Part shown: piece by piece, positions 1 through 8,338 of the stretch
Layout of the letters: each line of letters opens with the position of its first letter
Position numbering within the stretch: the first letter of the stretch is position 1
Assembly (NCBI RefSeq): GCF_003287495.1
Contig: NZ_PRLE01000004.1
Location: forward strand, 245,017-309,016
Length of the DNA: 64,000 bases
DNA from: Faecalibacterium prausnitzii
Lineage (GTDB): Bacteria; Bacillota; Clostridia; Oscillospirales; Ruminococcaceae
Direction of reading: 5' to 3'
Notes under the pieces: generated by a model
The model's input: the letters and a program-made list of their open reading frames with translations, nothing else
Told to the model about the DNA's origin: nothing
The model's database searches: none
Made by a program: the position numbers and the translations under genes

Positions 1-734
1 AACGAGGCCACGCAGTTGAAAAGGGCCTTGGGCGTGCCCATGGCATCCCGGGCATCGGCGGAATAGTTGTACCTCAGGTCATCCCGGCCAAAGTACTCCC
101 GGCCCGCCTTGCAGAAGAGGGCCATCAGCGCGCTGAACGGTTTGACCCCCAGCGGCAGAGCGGCATCCAGCAGGCTCTGCTTGTCCAGCCGAACCCGGAC
201 GAGCTGAGGCTTTGCCTCGCTGGTCTGGGTGACCTCTTTCTGCATGTCGTTCTCCACCTGGCTCTCCGGGTACCGGGCCAGAATGTCTTCAATGTCATAG
301 GGCGGGTCCGACACAAGGGGCTCACAGGCAAAGGCCGTGCCATACCGCAGGTTGCAGTAGAGCTTGAGCACCAGCGTCACGAGCCGGGAAACGCCCCGGC
401 CATCGGCCAGGAAGTGGAACCAGTCGAAAAAGATCTGGTTTCCCTCACAGCTGAAAGCCAGCTGATAGTCGTCGGTGTCCTCCGGGATGTGGGGCTGTAC
501 ATGCCCGATGCGGACCCGGAACGGCGCGTCGTTGGGGGCCAGGTGAGCCTCCCGCTTCTCCCAGACCACTTTCTGGAAGAAATACCCCGCCAGGGGCCGG
601 GCCTCGTCACAAGCCTGCTGGAGCAGTTCCGCATCCACCGGGTCTTTCATCGTCAGCTCATAGCGGCAGAGGACCGTATGCTCCCGGTAATAATACACGA
701 TACCCTGAAAAACAGAGCGCTGTTCCGCATTCAT
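1..734 (-). CDS. Condensation-domain-like acyltransferase (partial, C-terminus outside window)
   Basis: The first 244 residues are visible; the gene runs off the left edge. It begins with ATG at 734, six bases after the stop of the acyl carrier protein gene. Residues 107-111 read H-F-L-A-D followed by G-R-G, which fits the HxxxD(G) active-site motif of the chloramphenicol acetyltransferase / non-ribosomal condensation / alcohol acetyltransferase superfamily. In that family the His is the general base that joins an acyl thioester to an amine or alcohol. No signal peptide or membrane segment is visible. Standing last in an operon with two adenylating ligases and a free carrier protein, it would be expected to take the acyl group from that carrier. 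The acceptor cannot be told from the sequence. The superfamily is fairly secure; the specific reaction is inferred. Confidence 0.72.
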   Translation of the reverse strand, partial: MNAEQRSVFQGIVYYYREHTVLCRYELTMKDPVDAELLQQACDEARPLAGYFFQKVVWEKREAHLAPNDAPFRVRIGHVQPHIPEDTDDYQLAFSCEGNQIFFDWFHFLADGRGVSRLVTLVLKLYCNLRYGTAFACEPLVSDPPYDIEDILARYPESQVENDMQKEVTQTSEAKPQLVRVRLDKQSLLDAALPLGVKPFSALMALFCKAGREYFGRDDLRYNYSADARDAMGTPKALFNCVAS

Positions 735-740
735 GGGCGT

Positions 741-983
741 TTACCCCGCGTGGGCGGCCAAGTAATCGGCCAGGTCGCTGATGGTGACAAAGTTGCGCAG
801 CTCCTTTTCCGGGATGCGCAGGCCAAACGTCTCCTCCAGGTCTGCCACCACGGTGAGGATCTCCATGGAGGACAGGTCCAGGTCGTCCATCAGGACGCTG
901 TCTTCGGTGACATCTTCGGGCGAAATTTCAGCAACATCCTCCAGGATGGCGAGGATCTGGGATACGATTTCGGATCTTTCCAT
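741..983 (-). CDS. Acyl carrier protein (free-standing)
   Basis: An 80-residue acidic protein with the acyl carrier protein fold pattern. The attachment site reads L-S-S-M-E, and Ser39 aligns with the serine of the usual DSL motif that carries 4'-phosphopantetheine; the usual preceding Asp is a Ser here. ATG at 983 follows an AAAGGAAG ribosome site, whereas longer readings run into the ligase gene upstream. It lies about 80 bases downstream of an AMP-forming ligase and 6 bases before the condensation-like gene, so all three probably share a transcript. Because no fatty-acid synthesis genes are nearby, it is more likely a dedicated carrier for the local pathway than the housekeeping AcpP. Confidence 0.88.
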   Translation of the reverse strand: MERSEIVSQILAILEDVAEISPEDVTEDSVLMDDLDLSSMEILTVVADLEETFGLRIPEKELRNFVTISDLADYLAAHAG

Positions 984-1060
984 AGTGATTAGCTTCCTTT
1001 CCCGTTTACAAATCCGTGCGGGGACAGTGTGCCCCGCGGCGGGCTGGTTTATCCTGTTGT

Positions 1061-2536
1061 TTATTTGCGCAGCAGCTTGCCGGTGCCGGTACGGGGCAGC
1101 GGCTCGGTGCTGAACTCCACGGCGCTCATCCGCTGATACAGCGGCAGGGTGCGGTTGGTGGCGGTGATGTACTCCCGCACTTCCTCCTGCTTTGCTTCCT
1201 CGCAGTAGATGACGGCACAGATCTTCTTGCCCTTTTCCTTGACGACGCACTCTTTCACCGCCGGGCACTTGGCCAGCAGGCTTTCCAGCTCTTCCGGGCT
1301 GACATTCTCGCCGCTGTCCAGGATGATGAGGTTCTTCTTGCGGCCGGTGATGTAATAATAGCCCTCCTCGTCGGCACGGGCCAGGTCGCCGGTGTGGAGC
1401 CAGCCGTCGGCATCCACCACCTCCGCGGTGGCCGCGGGGTCCTTATAGTAGCCCAGCATGACACAGCCGCCCCGGATGCAGAGCTCGCCGTCCTCGGCGA
1501 TCTTATACTCGCAGTGGTCGTCGGGCTTGCCGGCCGAGCGGATGTGCTTTTCGTCCTGGGCATAATTGATGATGCCGTCGCCGCAGGTCTCGGTCATGCC
1601 ATACACCTGGGTGATCATCATGCCCTCCCGGGCCAGCTCAGCCAGCATCTTGCCATCAAACATGGCGGAAGAACCGCAGGGGTTCCACAGGCCGTTGAGA
1701 CGCTCCCGGCGGCCCCGCTTGACATCTTTGTAGATGGACTCCATCAGCATGGGAGCCACGGCCATGGCGTCGCTGTGCATCAGCCGGACATCGCGGTAGA
1801 AATCCCGCAGGTCGCTGGAGAGGTTGAGGGCCCAGCCCTTACAGGGCCAGACGAACAGGCAGATGAACGTGCCCAGATGGAACAGGGGCAGGATGCAGAA
1901 GTTGCTCAACACATCGTTCTTGTTCTCGGGCATGTGGGTATGTTTGTAATCCAGCATGGCATCGCCGAAGACCACCTGCTCCCCGACGGTGGTGAAGAAG
2001 TTGCGCTCCGAGAGCATGACGGCCTTGCTGCGGCCAGTGGTGCCGGAGGTGAACATCAGCACCATCAGGTCATCGTGGCCGCGGGTGTTGGGGATGTCCA
2101 TGGCGGGCTCGCTGTCCTGGAAGCTGTCCATGGGGCGGAGGATGGGGCCGTAAGCGGCCACCAGCTGATCCCGGCAGCCATAGTCGATGCCGTCGTTCAG
2201 GATGAGGCTGGGCTCCACCAGGCCGATCTCATATTCCAGCTCCGGCCAGGTCTTTTTCTGGTTCAGGGTCACGACCACGCCACCCGCCAGGATGATGCCA
2301 AAGGCGTTGGCGCCGTATTCATAGCAGTTTTTGCTCAGCAGGGCCACCCGCTTGCCTTTGATATCAGGGATGGCACCGCGCAGATAAGTCACCACACGGC
2401 GGATGTCCTGCACATACTGGGCATAGGTCTTTTCCACCACGGTCTCGCCGTCGGCGGCCACATAGCGAAACGCCACATGATCCGGGTACTGCCGCTCCAT
2501 GGTCTGCGTTACAAGTTCAAACGCGTTATCGATCAT
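1061..2536 (-). CDS. AMP-forming acyl-CoA/acyl-ACP ligase, copy 1
   Basis: A 491-residue member of the ANL adenylating superfamily, which activates a carboxylic acid as acyl-AMP and passes it to a thiol. The signature FTSGTTGRSKAVML (P-loop-like ATP site), Y-G-M-T-E-T motif, HTGDL and ITGRKKNLII hinge are all present, and the C-terminal catalytic lysine sits in GTGKLLRK, so the enzyme looks complete. The ATG at 2536 has AAGGAG eight bases upstream. Longer readings extend into AT-rich intergenic DNA and are not supported. It is a close paralogue of the next gene, with the same order of motifs and near-identical blocks, which suggests a tandem duplication. A carrier protein lies directly downstream, so loading of acyl-ACP is a reasonable inference; the substrate is unknown. 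Confidence 0.85.
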   Translation of the reverse strand: MIDNAFELVTQTMERQYPDHVAFRYVAADGETVVEKTYAQYVQDIRRVVTYLRGAIPDIKGKRVALLSKNCYEYGANAFGIILAGGVVVTLNQKKTWPELEYEIGLVEPSLILNDGIDYGCRDQLVAAYGPILRPMDSFQDSEPAMDIPNTRGHDDLMVLMFTSGTTGRSKAVMLSERNFFTTVGEQVVFGDAMLDYKHTHMPENKNDVLSNFCILPLFHLGTFICLFVWPCKGWALNLSSDLRDFYRDVRLMHSDAMAVAPMLMESIYKDVKRGRRERLNGLWNPCGSSAMFDGKMLAELAREGMMITQVYGMTETCGDGIINYAQDEKHIRSAGKPDDHCEYKIAEDGELCIRGGCVMLGYYKDPAATAEVVDADGWLHTGDLARADEEGYYYITGRKKNLIILDSGENVSPEELESLLAKCPAVKECVVKEKGKKICAVIYCEEAKQEEVREYITATNRTLPLYQRMSAVEFSTEPLPRTGTGKLLRK

Positions 2537-2606
2537 TCTTTTTGCTCCTTGCCTTTTTCTTTTTTGCAACAACACGCCGGCAGATGCAAGCACTGCCAAT
2601 ACCTTA

Positions 2607-2635
2607 ATAATACCTGTTTTGGCAGGGAATTGCAA
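2607..2635 (-). promoter_or_regulatory. Probable SigA promoter for ligase 1 - ACP - acyltransferase
   Basis: On the minus strand, TTGCAA (2635-2630) and TATTAT (2612-2607) are separated by 17 bases in the 155-base gap between the two ligase genes. A GC-rich hairpin lies just upstream at about 2637-2651. The arrangement suggests that the downstream three genes can be transcribed apart from ligase 2. Confidence 0.5.
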
Positions 2636-2691
2636 CCGCGCGGCGCGGTCTTTTACAATTGTTTTATTTTTGCTGCATCCAGGTTCCGGCC

Positions 2692-4173
2692 TTACTTGCG
2701 CAGCAGCTTGCCCAGAGCGTTGCGGGGCAGCGGCTCCGCCGTGAACTCCACGGCACTGATCCGCTTGTACAGCGGCAGGGTGCGGTTGCACTCGGTGATA
2801 AAGTCTTTCACCTCGGCCTGCCGCTCCTCCGCGCAGTAAACCACAGCGCAGATCTTCTGGCTCTTTTCTTTCACGATGCACTCCTGCACCGCCGGGCAGA
2901 CAGCCAGCTTGTGCTCCAGCTCCTCGGGGCTGACGTTCTCGCCGTTAGCCAAAATAATGAGGTTCTTTTTGCGGCCCGTGATGTAATAGTAGCCATCCTC
3001 GTCGATGCGGCCCAGATCGCCGGTATGGAACCAGCCGTCCTTGTCGATGACTTCAGCGGTGGCCTCGGGGTCTTTATAATAGCCCAGCATGACGCTGTTG
3101 CCCCGGATGCAGATCTCGCCGGTCTCATCCAGCTGATACTCGCAGTGGTCGTCCGGCTTGCCCACGGCGCTCATGTGGTCAGCCGTCTGGGTAAAGTTGA
3201 GGATGCCGTCGCCGAATGTCTCGGTCATGCCATAGCACTGGTTGACCACAAAGCCGTTGGCGGCCAGCTCTTCCAGCATCTTGGGGTCGAGGGCGGCAGA
3301 GGAGCAGCACAGGTCCCACAGACCGTTGAGACGCTCCACGCGGCCTCGTTTGTAATCGTTGTAAATGGTCTCCACCAGCATGGGGGCCGAAGCCATGACG
3401 TCGCTGTGCATCAGGCCAAGGTCGCGGTAGAAATCGCGGATATCGCCGCAGAGGTTCAGGGCCCAGCCTGCCGGCGGGTAGGACATGACGCAGACAAAGC
3501 AGGCCATGTGGAAGAGCGGCAGCAGGGTCATGTGGCTCAGAGGCAGCTCCTGGCCCGCGGGCAGGCGGTTGGTGATCCAGTTTTCGGCCACCTCGGAGTA
3601 AGTGACCAGCGTGGAGCACATGTTCCGCTCCGAGAGCATGACACCCTTGCTGCGGCCGGTGGTGCCGGAGGTGAACATCAGCATCATGAGGCCGTCGTGG
3701 TCCACACAGTTGGTCAGCTCCCCGGGAGTGGAATCCTTGTAGCAGTCCATGGGGCGGAGCAGCGGGCCGTAAGCGGCCTCCAGCTGGGCACGGCAGCCGT
3801 AATCAATGCCGTCGTTCAAAATCAGAGCAGGCTCCACCTGGCCCAGCTCATATTCCAGCTCGTCCCAGGTCTTCTTCTGGTTCAGCGTGACCAGCACGCC
3901 GCCGGCCAGAATGATGCCGTAGGACGCCACGCAGAATTCATAGCAGTTGCGGCTCAGCAACACCACGCTGCGGCCCTTGAGGTCCGGCACTTCGTTTTTC
4001 AGGTAGGTGACCATCTTGCGGATGTCCCGCGCATACTCGCGGTAGTGCTTTTCCACCACGGTCTTGCCGTCTTCGGCCACATAACGGATGGCCACATTGT
4101 CCGGGAACTCCTGCTCCATGCAGCGGGTGACCATATCATACACACCAGCGGGAACTTTGATCTTCTCTGCCAT
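2692..4173 (-). CDS. AMP-forming acyl-CoA/acyl-ACP ligase, copy 2
   Basis: A 493-residue ANL-family ligase, paralogous to the gene at 1061-2536. It has the ATP-site motif FTSGTTGRSKGVML, CYGMTETFGDG, the HTGDLGRIDEDG block and a terminal lysine in ALGKLLRK, all expected of an active acyl-adenylating enzyme. ATG at 4173 is preceded by AAGGAG with normal spacing. The two paralogues differ most in the middle third, where the acyl pocket lies, so they may activate different acids. It is first in the minus-strand cluster; the region upstream (4174-4549) also holds the promoter for the divergent acyltransferase. Family assignment is firm; substrate unknown. Confidence 0.85.
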   Translation of the reverse strand: MAEKIKVPAGVYDMVTRCMEQEFPDNVAIRYVAEDGKTVVEKHYREYARDIRKMVTYLKNEVPDLKGRSVVLLSRNCYEFCVASYGIILAGGVLVTLNQKKTWDELEYELGQVEPALILNDGIDYGCRAQLEAAYGPLLRPMDCYKDSTPGELTNCVDHDGLMMLMFTSGTTGRSKGVMLSERNMCSTLVTYSEVAENWITNRLPAGQELPLSHMTLLPLFHMACFVCVMSYPPAGWALNLCGDIRDFYRDLGLMHSDVMASAPMLVETIYNDYKRGRVERLNGLWDLCCSSAALDPKMLEELAANGFVVNQCYGMTETFGDGILNFTQTADHMSAVGKPDDHCEYQLDETGEICIRGNSVMLGYYKDPEATAEVIDKDGWFHTGDLGRIDEDGYYYITGRKKNLIILANGENVSPEELEHKLAVCPAVQECIVKEKSQKICAVVYCAEERQAEVKDFITECNRTLPLYKRISAVEFTAEPLPRNALGKLLRK

Positions 4174-4410
4174 TCGTATTCTTCTCCTTTGTGTCAGAAT
4201 GTCTGATTTTGGGATATCACGGAAAACGCTGGGAAAAAACTCCCCCGGCATCAGTATACCGCAAAGAGGCCGCAAGCGCAATATTTCATTGCACAAATAT
4301 GCAAGTAAAAGTTACATTCCGATTTGTGCAATTGCATGTAAATCCTTCCTTTTGTTGCGAGGGGGCTAACCCCTGTGGTACACTTTGTTCATCGCCCTGC
4401 CGCATTCAAA

Positions 4411-4439
4411 TTGACAGCCACAGGAAAAAGCATTATACT
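4411..4439 (+). promoter_or_regulatory. Strong SigA promoter for the acyltransferase gene
   Basis: TTGACA (4411-4416), a 17-base spacer and TATACT (4434-4439) match the consensus almost perfectly. It lies in the 376-base divergent intergenic region 4174-4549, whose remainder is AT-rich with no gene that I can support. Confidence 0.8.
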
Positions 4440-4549
4440 ATTTAACAACGCTAGTCCCACAAAATAATCCAACTTTTATCATTTTGCGCCAAGTAGGCGG
4501 CTTTCTGCCATCCCGGGGCGATCCTGCGGCGCAAAGGAGGAGCCCTTTC

Positions 4550-5674
4550 ATGGAAGGTACCAAACCTCGTACTGCAAGCTCGCTGGGCATGTTCGACCTG
4601 CTGAAAGGCGTCGGTATGCTGCTGATCGTCTTTGCCCACACCTCGGAGCTTTACCCCGTGGGTGATATTTCCACCATCACGCCCGTCACGTTTTTTCTGT
4701 TTGCCTACCGCGAATCGCTGATGGCGGCGTTCTACATCGCCAGCGGCTACGGTTTCCGCAAGCGGAGCATTGGCAAATGCATCAGCCAGCAGTTCAAGAC
4801 CCTGTTCAAGCCTTACGCCTACACCGGGCTTGCCACTACCATCGCGCATTTTGTCATCCATTATCAGACATTCGGCAATTGGAACAACGCCGTTTACGAG
4901 ACGTATAAAGTGCTGGGCGGTTTTGTGCTGGGTCTGCCCCACACCGCCACCTATTTCGGGCAGGAGTTTTTCTCCTGCGGCCCCATGTGGTATCTGCTGG
5001 CACTGATGATCGGATGGATCCTGCTGGACATCATCCTGAATATTTTCCCCGAGAGCTACATAAAATGGGCCGTACTGGGCACCATGCTGCTGGGCTGGGG
5101 CATCTCTCTTGTGTGGGAGGCCCCGTTCTGCATCGCGCAGGGCATGGTCACGGTGCCGTACCTGTACATCGGGTTCCTGGCCAAGAAAAAGCGCCTGTTT
5201 GAGAAAAAGTTCCGGCCTCTGGCCATCCTGGGCCTGCTGGCAGCGGCGCTGGGCGTCGCCCTGGGTGTGCTGCTGACCGGCAAAACGGACTGCGTCTCCC
5301 TGGGCGAGTGGACCATGGGCCCGGTCAGCATCCTGCTGGACGGCATTGTGGGCCTCGGTTTCATCGTCCTGTTTATGAAAGTACAGCGGCTGCTGGACAA
5401 CCCAGTCACCCACCTCATTGAGGCGGTGGGCCGCCGCTCGCTGTATATCTTCTGCATCCACACCGTGGAGCTCACGGCAGTGCCCTGGTACCTGATGGTG
5501 CAGAAATACGCTGCCGCCCCCACCAAAGGCCTCTGGCTGCAGTATGCCGTCTCGCTGGGCAGCATTTTCCTCCTGTGTGAGATCCTGCTGCGCCGCCGGG
5601 ACGTGATGCTCAAGTTCTTCCCTGCTCGCCGCAGACACTTTGCGGGACACAAGCGGTATGTGGCAAAACATTGA
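4550..5674 (+). CDS. Membrane acyltransferase, acyltransferase-3 family
   Basis: A 374-residue, strongly hydrophobic protein with about ten predicted membrane segments. It opens with the family's typical N-terminal segment: F-D-L-L-K-G-V-G-M-L-L-I-V-F-A-H, in which the membrane-embedded His follows the first helix, then a second conserved stretch around F-F-L-F-A-Y-R-E. Members of Pfam acyltransferase 3 (PF01757) O-acylate cell-surface sugars, peptidoglycan or lipids. The start at 4550 follows AAAGGAGG; an upstream in-frame Met at 4484 lacks such a site. The next genes encode a coiled-coil protein and a glycosyltransferase, so decoration of an envelope glycan is the likely job. A link with the divergent carrier-protein cluster is possible but unproven. 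Confidence 0.8.
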   Translation: MEGTKPRTASSLGMFDLLKGVGMLLIVFAHTSELYPVGDISTITPVTFFLFAYRESLMAAFYIASGYGFRKRSIGKCISQQFKTLFKPYAYTGLATTIAHFVIHYQTFGNWNNAVYETYKVLGGFVLGLPHTATYFGQEFFSCGPMWYLLALMIGWILLDIILNIFPESYIKWAVLGTMLLGWGISLVWEAPFCIAQGMVTVPYLYIGFLAKKKRLFEKKFRPLAILGLLAAALGVALGVLLTGKTDCVSLGEWTMGPVSILLDGIVGLGFIVLFMKVQRLLDNPVTHLIEAVGRRSLYIFCIHTVELTAVPWYLMVQKYAAAPTKGLWLQYAVSLGSIFLLCEILLRRRDVMLKFFPARRRHFAGHKRYVAKH

Positions 5675-5723
5675 ATTTTTGCGGCTCTGCCGCTGAATAA
5701 TAAAAACTGAGGAGAATCCGGCT

Positions 5724-6545
5724 ATGAACAACGAAACTCCTGAAGCGGCTCTGCGCAGCCGCATTGCGGACCTGGAACAGCAGCTCAAACTCTCGGACGA
5801 GGGGTGTTCCCGGCTGGCGGCACGCTGCCTGGACCTGGAAAAAGAGGTACAGTCTTATCTGGCGGCCCACCCCCAGCGCGAGATGCACACCGATTCCCCC
5901 ACCCTTTTGCAGCCGCTGCTCTACTTTGATGCAGGCTTCGGCTTCTCCGAGCGGGACACCCTGACCGCCCCCGACTATGTCTGCGACGAGCTGACCGGTA
6001 CCGTGACAGCGACCTTTGAGCTGCCCACCGCCGCGCAGGCTTTGCGGTTTGACCCGGGTGAGCTGCCCTGCTGCATCACCAACCTGAGCTTTTCGGACGA
6101 CCGGCTGCTCTGCGTGCCCGCCAACGGCCTGACACTGCCGGGCGACAGCATCCTGTTTTTGGGTGATGACCCCAATTTCCGGCTGGAGGGGCTGACCCAT
6201 TACCCCGCCGGGATGAAGCTGGTGGTCTCCTACTGCTATTTCCCGCTGGAGACGTTGACGGACGAACCCCTTTTTAACGCGGTGCTGGAGGGGGTGCAGC
6301 ACTTCCAGAAGACCTGGAACAGTGAGGCCCGGCACATCCAGCAGCTGGAGCAGGCCAACGCGGAGCAGCAGCAGGCTGTGGACGCCCTGCACAAGAACAT
6401 TGCCGAGCTGCACCAGGCCAACGCGGAGCTGACCGCCCGCTGCCAGGCCTATGAAAAATCGCTGGAGGGGGTGCTGTCCAGCAGCAGCTGGCGCATCACC
6501 TCACCGTTCCGCCGTCTGCTGGGCTGGTTCCACCGCAGCCGCTGA
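5724..6545 (+). CDS. Coiled-coil protein of unknown function, glycan-locus associated
   Basis: A 273-residue protein without signal peptide or membrane segment. Residues 1-50 and about 190-245 are rich in Leu, Gln, Glu and Ala with heptad spacing and should form coiled coils; the middle looks like a compact beta-rich domain. The C-terminus contains S-S-S-W-R-I-T-S-P-F-R-R-L-L, a short tail often seen at the ends of glycosyltransferases and rhamnan-synthesis proteins in Firmicutes. GAGGAGA precedes the ATG. It is sandwiched between the acyltransferase and a GT4 enzyme with gaps of 49 and 35 bases, so it probably shares their operon. The fold is not recognised further. Confidence 0.65.
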   Translation: MNNETPEAALRSRIADLEQQLKLSDEGCSRLAARCLDLEKEVQSYLAAHPQREMHTDSPTLLQPLLYFDAGFGFSERDTLTAPDYVCDELTGTVTATFELPTAAQALRFDPGELPCCITNLSFSDDRLLCVPANGLTLPGDSILFLGDDPNFRLEGLTHYPAGMKLVVSYCYFPLETLTDEPLFNAVLEGVQHFQKTWNSEARHIQQLEQANAEQQQAVDALHKNIAELHQANAELTARCQAYEKSLEGVLSSSSWRITSPFRRLLGWFHRSR

Positions 6546-6580
6546 GCGCACTCATCACTGACAGAGGAGCGACAACATTC

Positions 6581-8200
6581 ATGTACAGCAGTTACAGTCC
6601 CCTGCAGCGGACCCAGCTGTCCGGGCAGGTTTATACCGATACGCAGAGCCTCTATCTTCTTGTTTATGCCCCGGGCCGCCGGGTGGCGCTGGAAAACACC
6701 CTGCGCGACCAGCTCCACCAGAAATTCCGGCTGGTGGATTCGCTGGCTGACGCTCTCACCCCCGCCGTGGCCGGTGTGCTGCTGGTGCGGGAGGATGTGG
6801 AGCTGATGTCCACCGCCCTCAACTACTTTGCCGCCGCCCTGAAAGACGGGGCGGATCTCGTCCTCAGCGACGCCGTGTTCGGCTACAACGGTGCCACCGC
6901 CCTCTACCAGAGCGACGCCCACATCTCCTGCACCGGCTGCGCGCTGGTGTCCCGCGCTTTGCTGGACCGCTGCCGCGCCGCCGCAAAGGACCCGGAGAGC
7001 GTCAGCGAACTGCTGGACGCTGCCGCCCGCCTGAGCGAGCGGTGCACCCGCGTCCCGCAGGCTCTGCTCCATTTTGAGCGAGACATCTGCGCCGAGGATG
7101 CCTATTCTCTCCACGGCAAGCGGGCATTCCTCATCAGCCATGTGCTGGATATGACGGGTGCCCCCATCGTGATGGTGAGCGCCGTGCCCGTGCTCCGCAG
7201 CATGGGCTATGAAGTGACGGTGCTGGGCCCCAGTGACAACGGTTCTTTGCAGCTGTTCCGGGACGCCGGTGCCGCCGTCATCACCCGGGCAGGATGTGTT
7301 TCCTCCCCGGCTCTGTGGGGGCTGGCCCTCTGCGCCGATTTCGTCATTGTCAACACCGTGGTCAGCGGGCGGGTGCTCCGGGCCCTGAGCGATACCGGCG
7401 TGCCTGTGCTCTGGTGGCTCCACGATGCCTTTGCGGGCTACCCGCACATTGCCCACCAGATCCCCAAGACCATTGCCCCGAATGTGGAGGTCTATTCCGT
7501 GGGCAAGCACGCGGCGGCGGCCATGCATGCCGTCCGGCCCGAGTTCGAGATCAAACAGCTCATCTATGGCCTGCCCGACTACTCGAAAGAAGACTTCCCG
7601 GTCTACGACCTGGGCTACGCCAATGGCCGCCCGCTCTTCGTCACCGTGGGTTCGTTCGAGCGGCGCAAAGGTCAGGATATCTTCTGCAAAGCCATCCGGC
7701 TGCTGCCCCCCGAGGTACGGCAGAAAGCCTCGTTCCTCTTTGTGGGCAAGGCAGCCGACCGGGAGATGATGGACGCCGTGCGGAACCTGACGGCCGATTA
7801 TCCCGCCAACGTCTTCTACTGCAAGCGGCTGAGCCGGGACGAGATCAAATCCCTGATGCAGCAGTGCACCTGCCTGGTCTGCGCCTCCCGCGATGACCCC
7901 ATGCCAACATTCGTCACCGAGGGCCTGATCTTCGGCAAGCCCTCTATCGTGTCGGAGCACACGGGCACGGCGGGCCTTGTCACCGAGGGTGTGGACGGCT
8001 TCGTCTACCGGGACGATGACCCCGCCCAGCTGGAAAAGCTGCTCTGCTGGGCCATTGAGCACCCCGCTGAGCTGGCCGCCATGCACGACGACTGCCGCGC
8101 CCTCTACGAGCGCTATTATTCCAAAGAAGCGTTCGCCCGGACGCTGACCACGGCGGTAAAAGAGCTGACCGAAAAAGTGGAACAGTTGAACAACAAATAA
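6581..8200 (+). CDS. Glycosyltransferase, GT4-like
   Basis: A 539-residue cytosolic enzyme. The C-terminal half carries the GT-B fold signature of family 4: V-T-V-G-S-F-E-R-R-K-G-Q-D at about residue 350, then the nucleotide-sugar site around E-G-L-I-F-G-K-P-S-I-V-S-E-H, containing the expected E-x7-E spacing. The N-terminal half (about 170 residues) precedes a normal GT-B N-domain and may be an acceptor-recognition region. A GAGGAG ribosome site lies before the ATG. The gene is followed directly by an intrinsic terminator, so it ends the operon that starts with the acyltransferase. It most likely adds a sugar to an envelope polymer; donor and acceptor are unknown. Confidence 0.82.
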   Translation: MYSSYSPLQRTQLSGQVYTDTQSLYLLVYAPGRRVALENTLRDQLHQKFRLVDSLADALTPAVAGVLLVREDVELMSTALNYFAAALKDGADLVLSDAVFGYNGATALYQSDAHISCTGCALVSRALLDRCRAAAKDPESVSELLDAAARLSERCTRVPQALLHFERDICAEDAYSLHGKRAFLISHVLDMTGAPIVMVSAVPVLRSMGYEVTVLGPSDNGSLQLFRDAGAAVITRAGCVSSPALWGLALCADFVIVNTVVSGRVLRALSDTGVPVLWWLHDAFAGYPHIAHQIPKTIAPNVEVYSVGKHAAAAMHAVRPEFEIKQLIYGLPDYSKEDFPVYDLGYANGRPLFVTVGSFERRKGQDIFCKAIRLLPPEVRQKASFLFVGKAADREMMDAVRNLTADYPANVFYCKRLSRDEIKSLMQQCTCLVCASRDDPMPTFVTEGLIFGKPSIVSEHTGTAGLVTEGVDGFVYRDDDPAQLEKLLCWAIEHPAELAAMHDDCRALYERYYSKEAFARTLTTAVKELTEKVEQLNNK

Positions 8201-8206
8201 CCCTCG

Positions 8207-8233
8207 AGGGACAGGCAGACGCCTGTCCCTTTT
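8207..8233 (+). terminator. Intrinsic terminator after the GT4 gene
   Basis: A perfect 10-bp stem (AGGGACAGGC / GCCTGTCCCT) with a 4-base loop is followed by T residues, seven bases after the stop codon. Confidence 0.88.
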
Positions 8234-8295
8234 ATCATATTGCTGTATTTGCCAAGAAAAATTTGTCTCATGTTCACAAAAAGCCCGCAGGGATA

Positions 8296-8304
8296 TGCTA
8301 TACT
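8296..8304 (+). promoter_or_regulatory. Extended -10 promoter for the flippase-like gene
   Basis: TATACT at 8299-8304 is preceded by TGC, an extended -10 element. No good -35 box lies at the right distance. It sits between the terminator and the ribosome site of the next gene, which supports a separate transcript and a start at 8339 rather than further upstream. Confidence 0.5.
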
Positions 8305-8338
8305 GTCCTCAAATCCCGTTGAGAAAGGAGCGTGTCCC

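Noticed and set aside
1016..2839. A 607-codon open frame on the plus strand antisense to ligase 1
   Set aside because: It is a mirror of the GC-rich coding frame on the other strand; composition is His/Val/Gly/Gln-rich, there is no ribosome site, and similar mirrors occur opposite most genes here.
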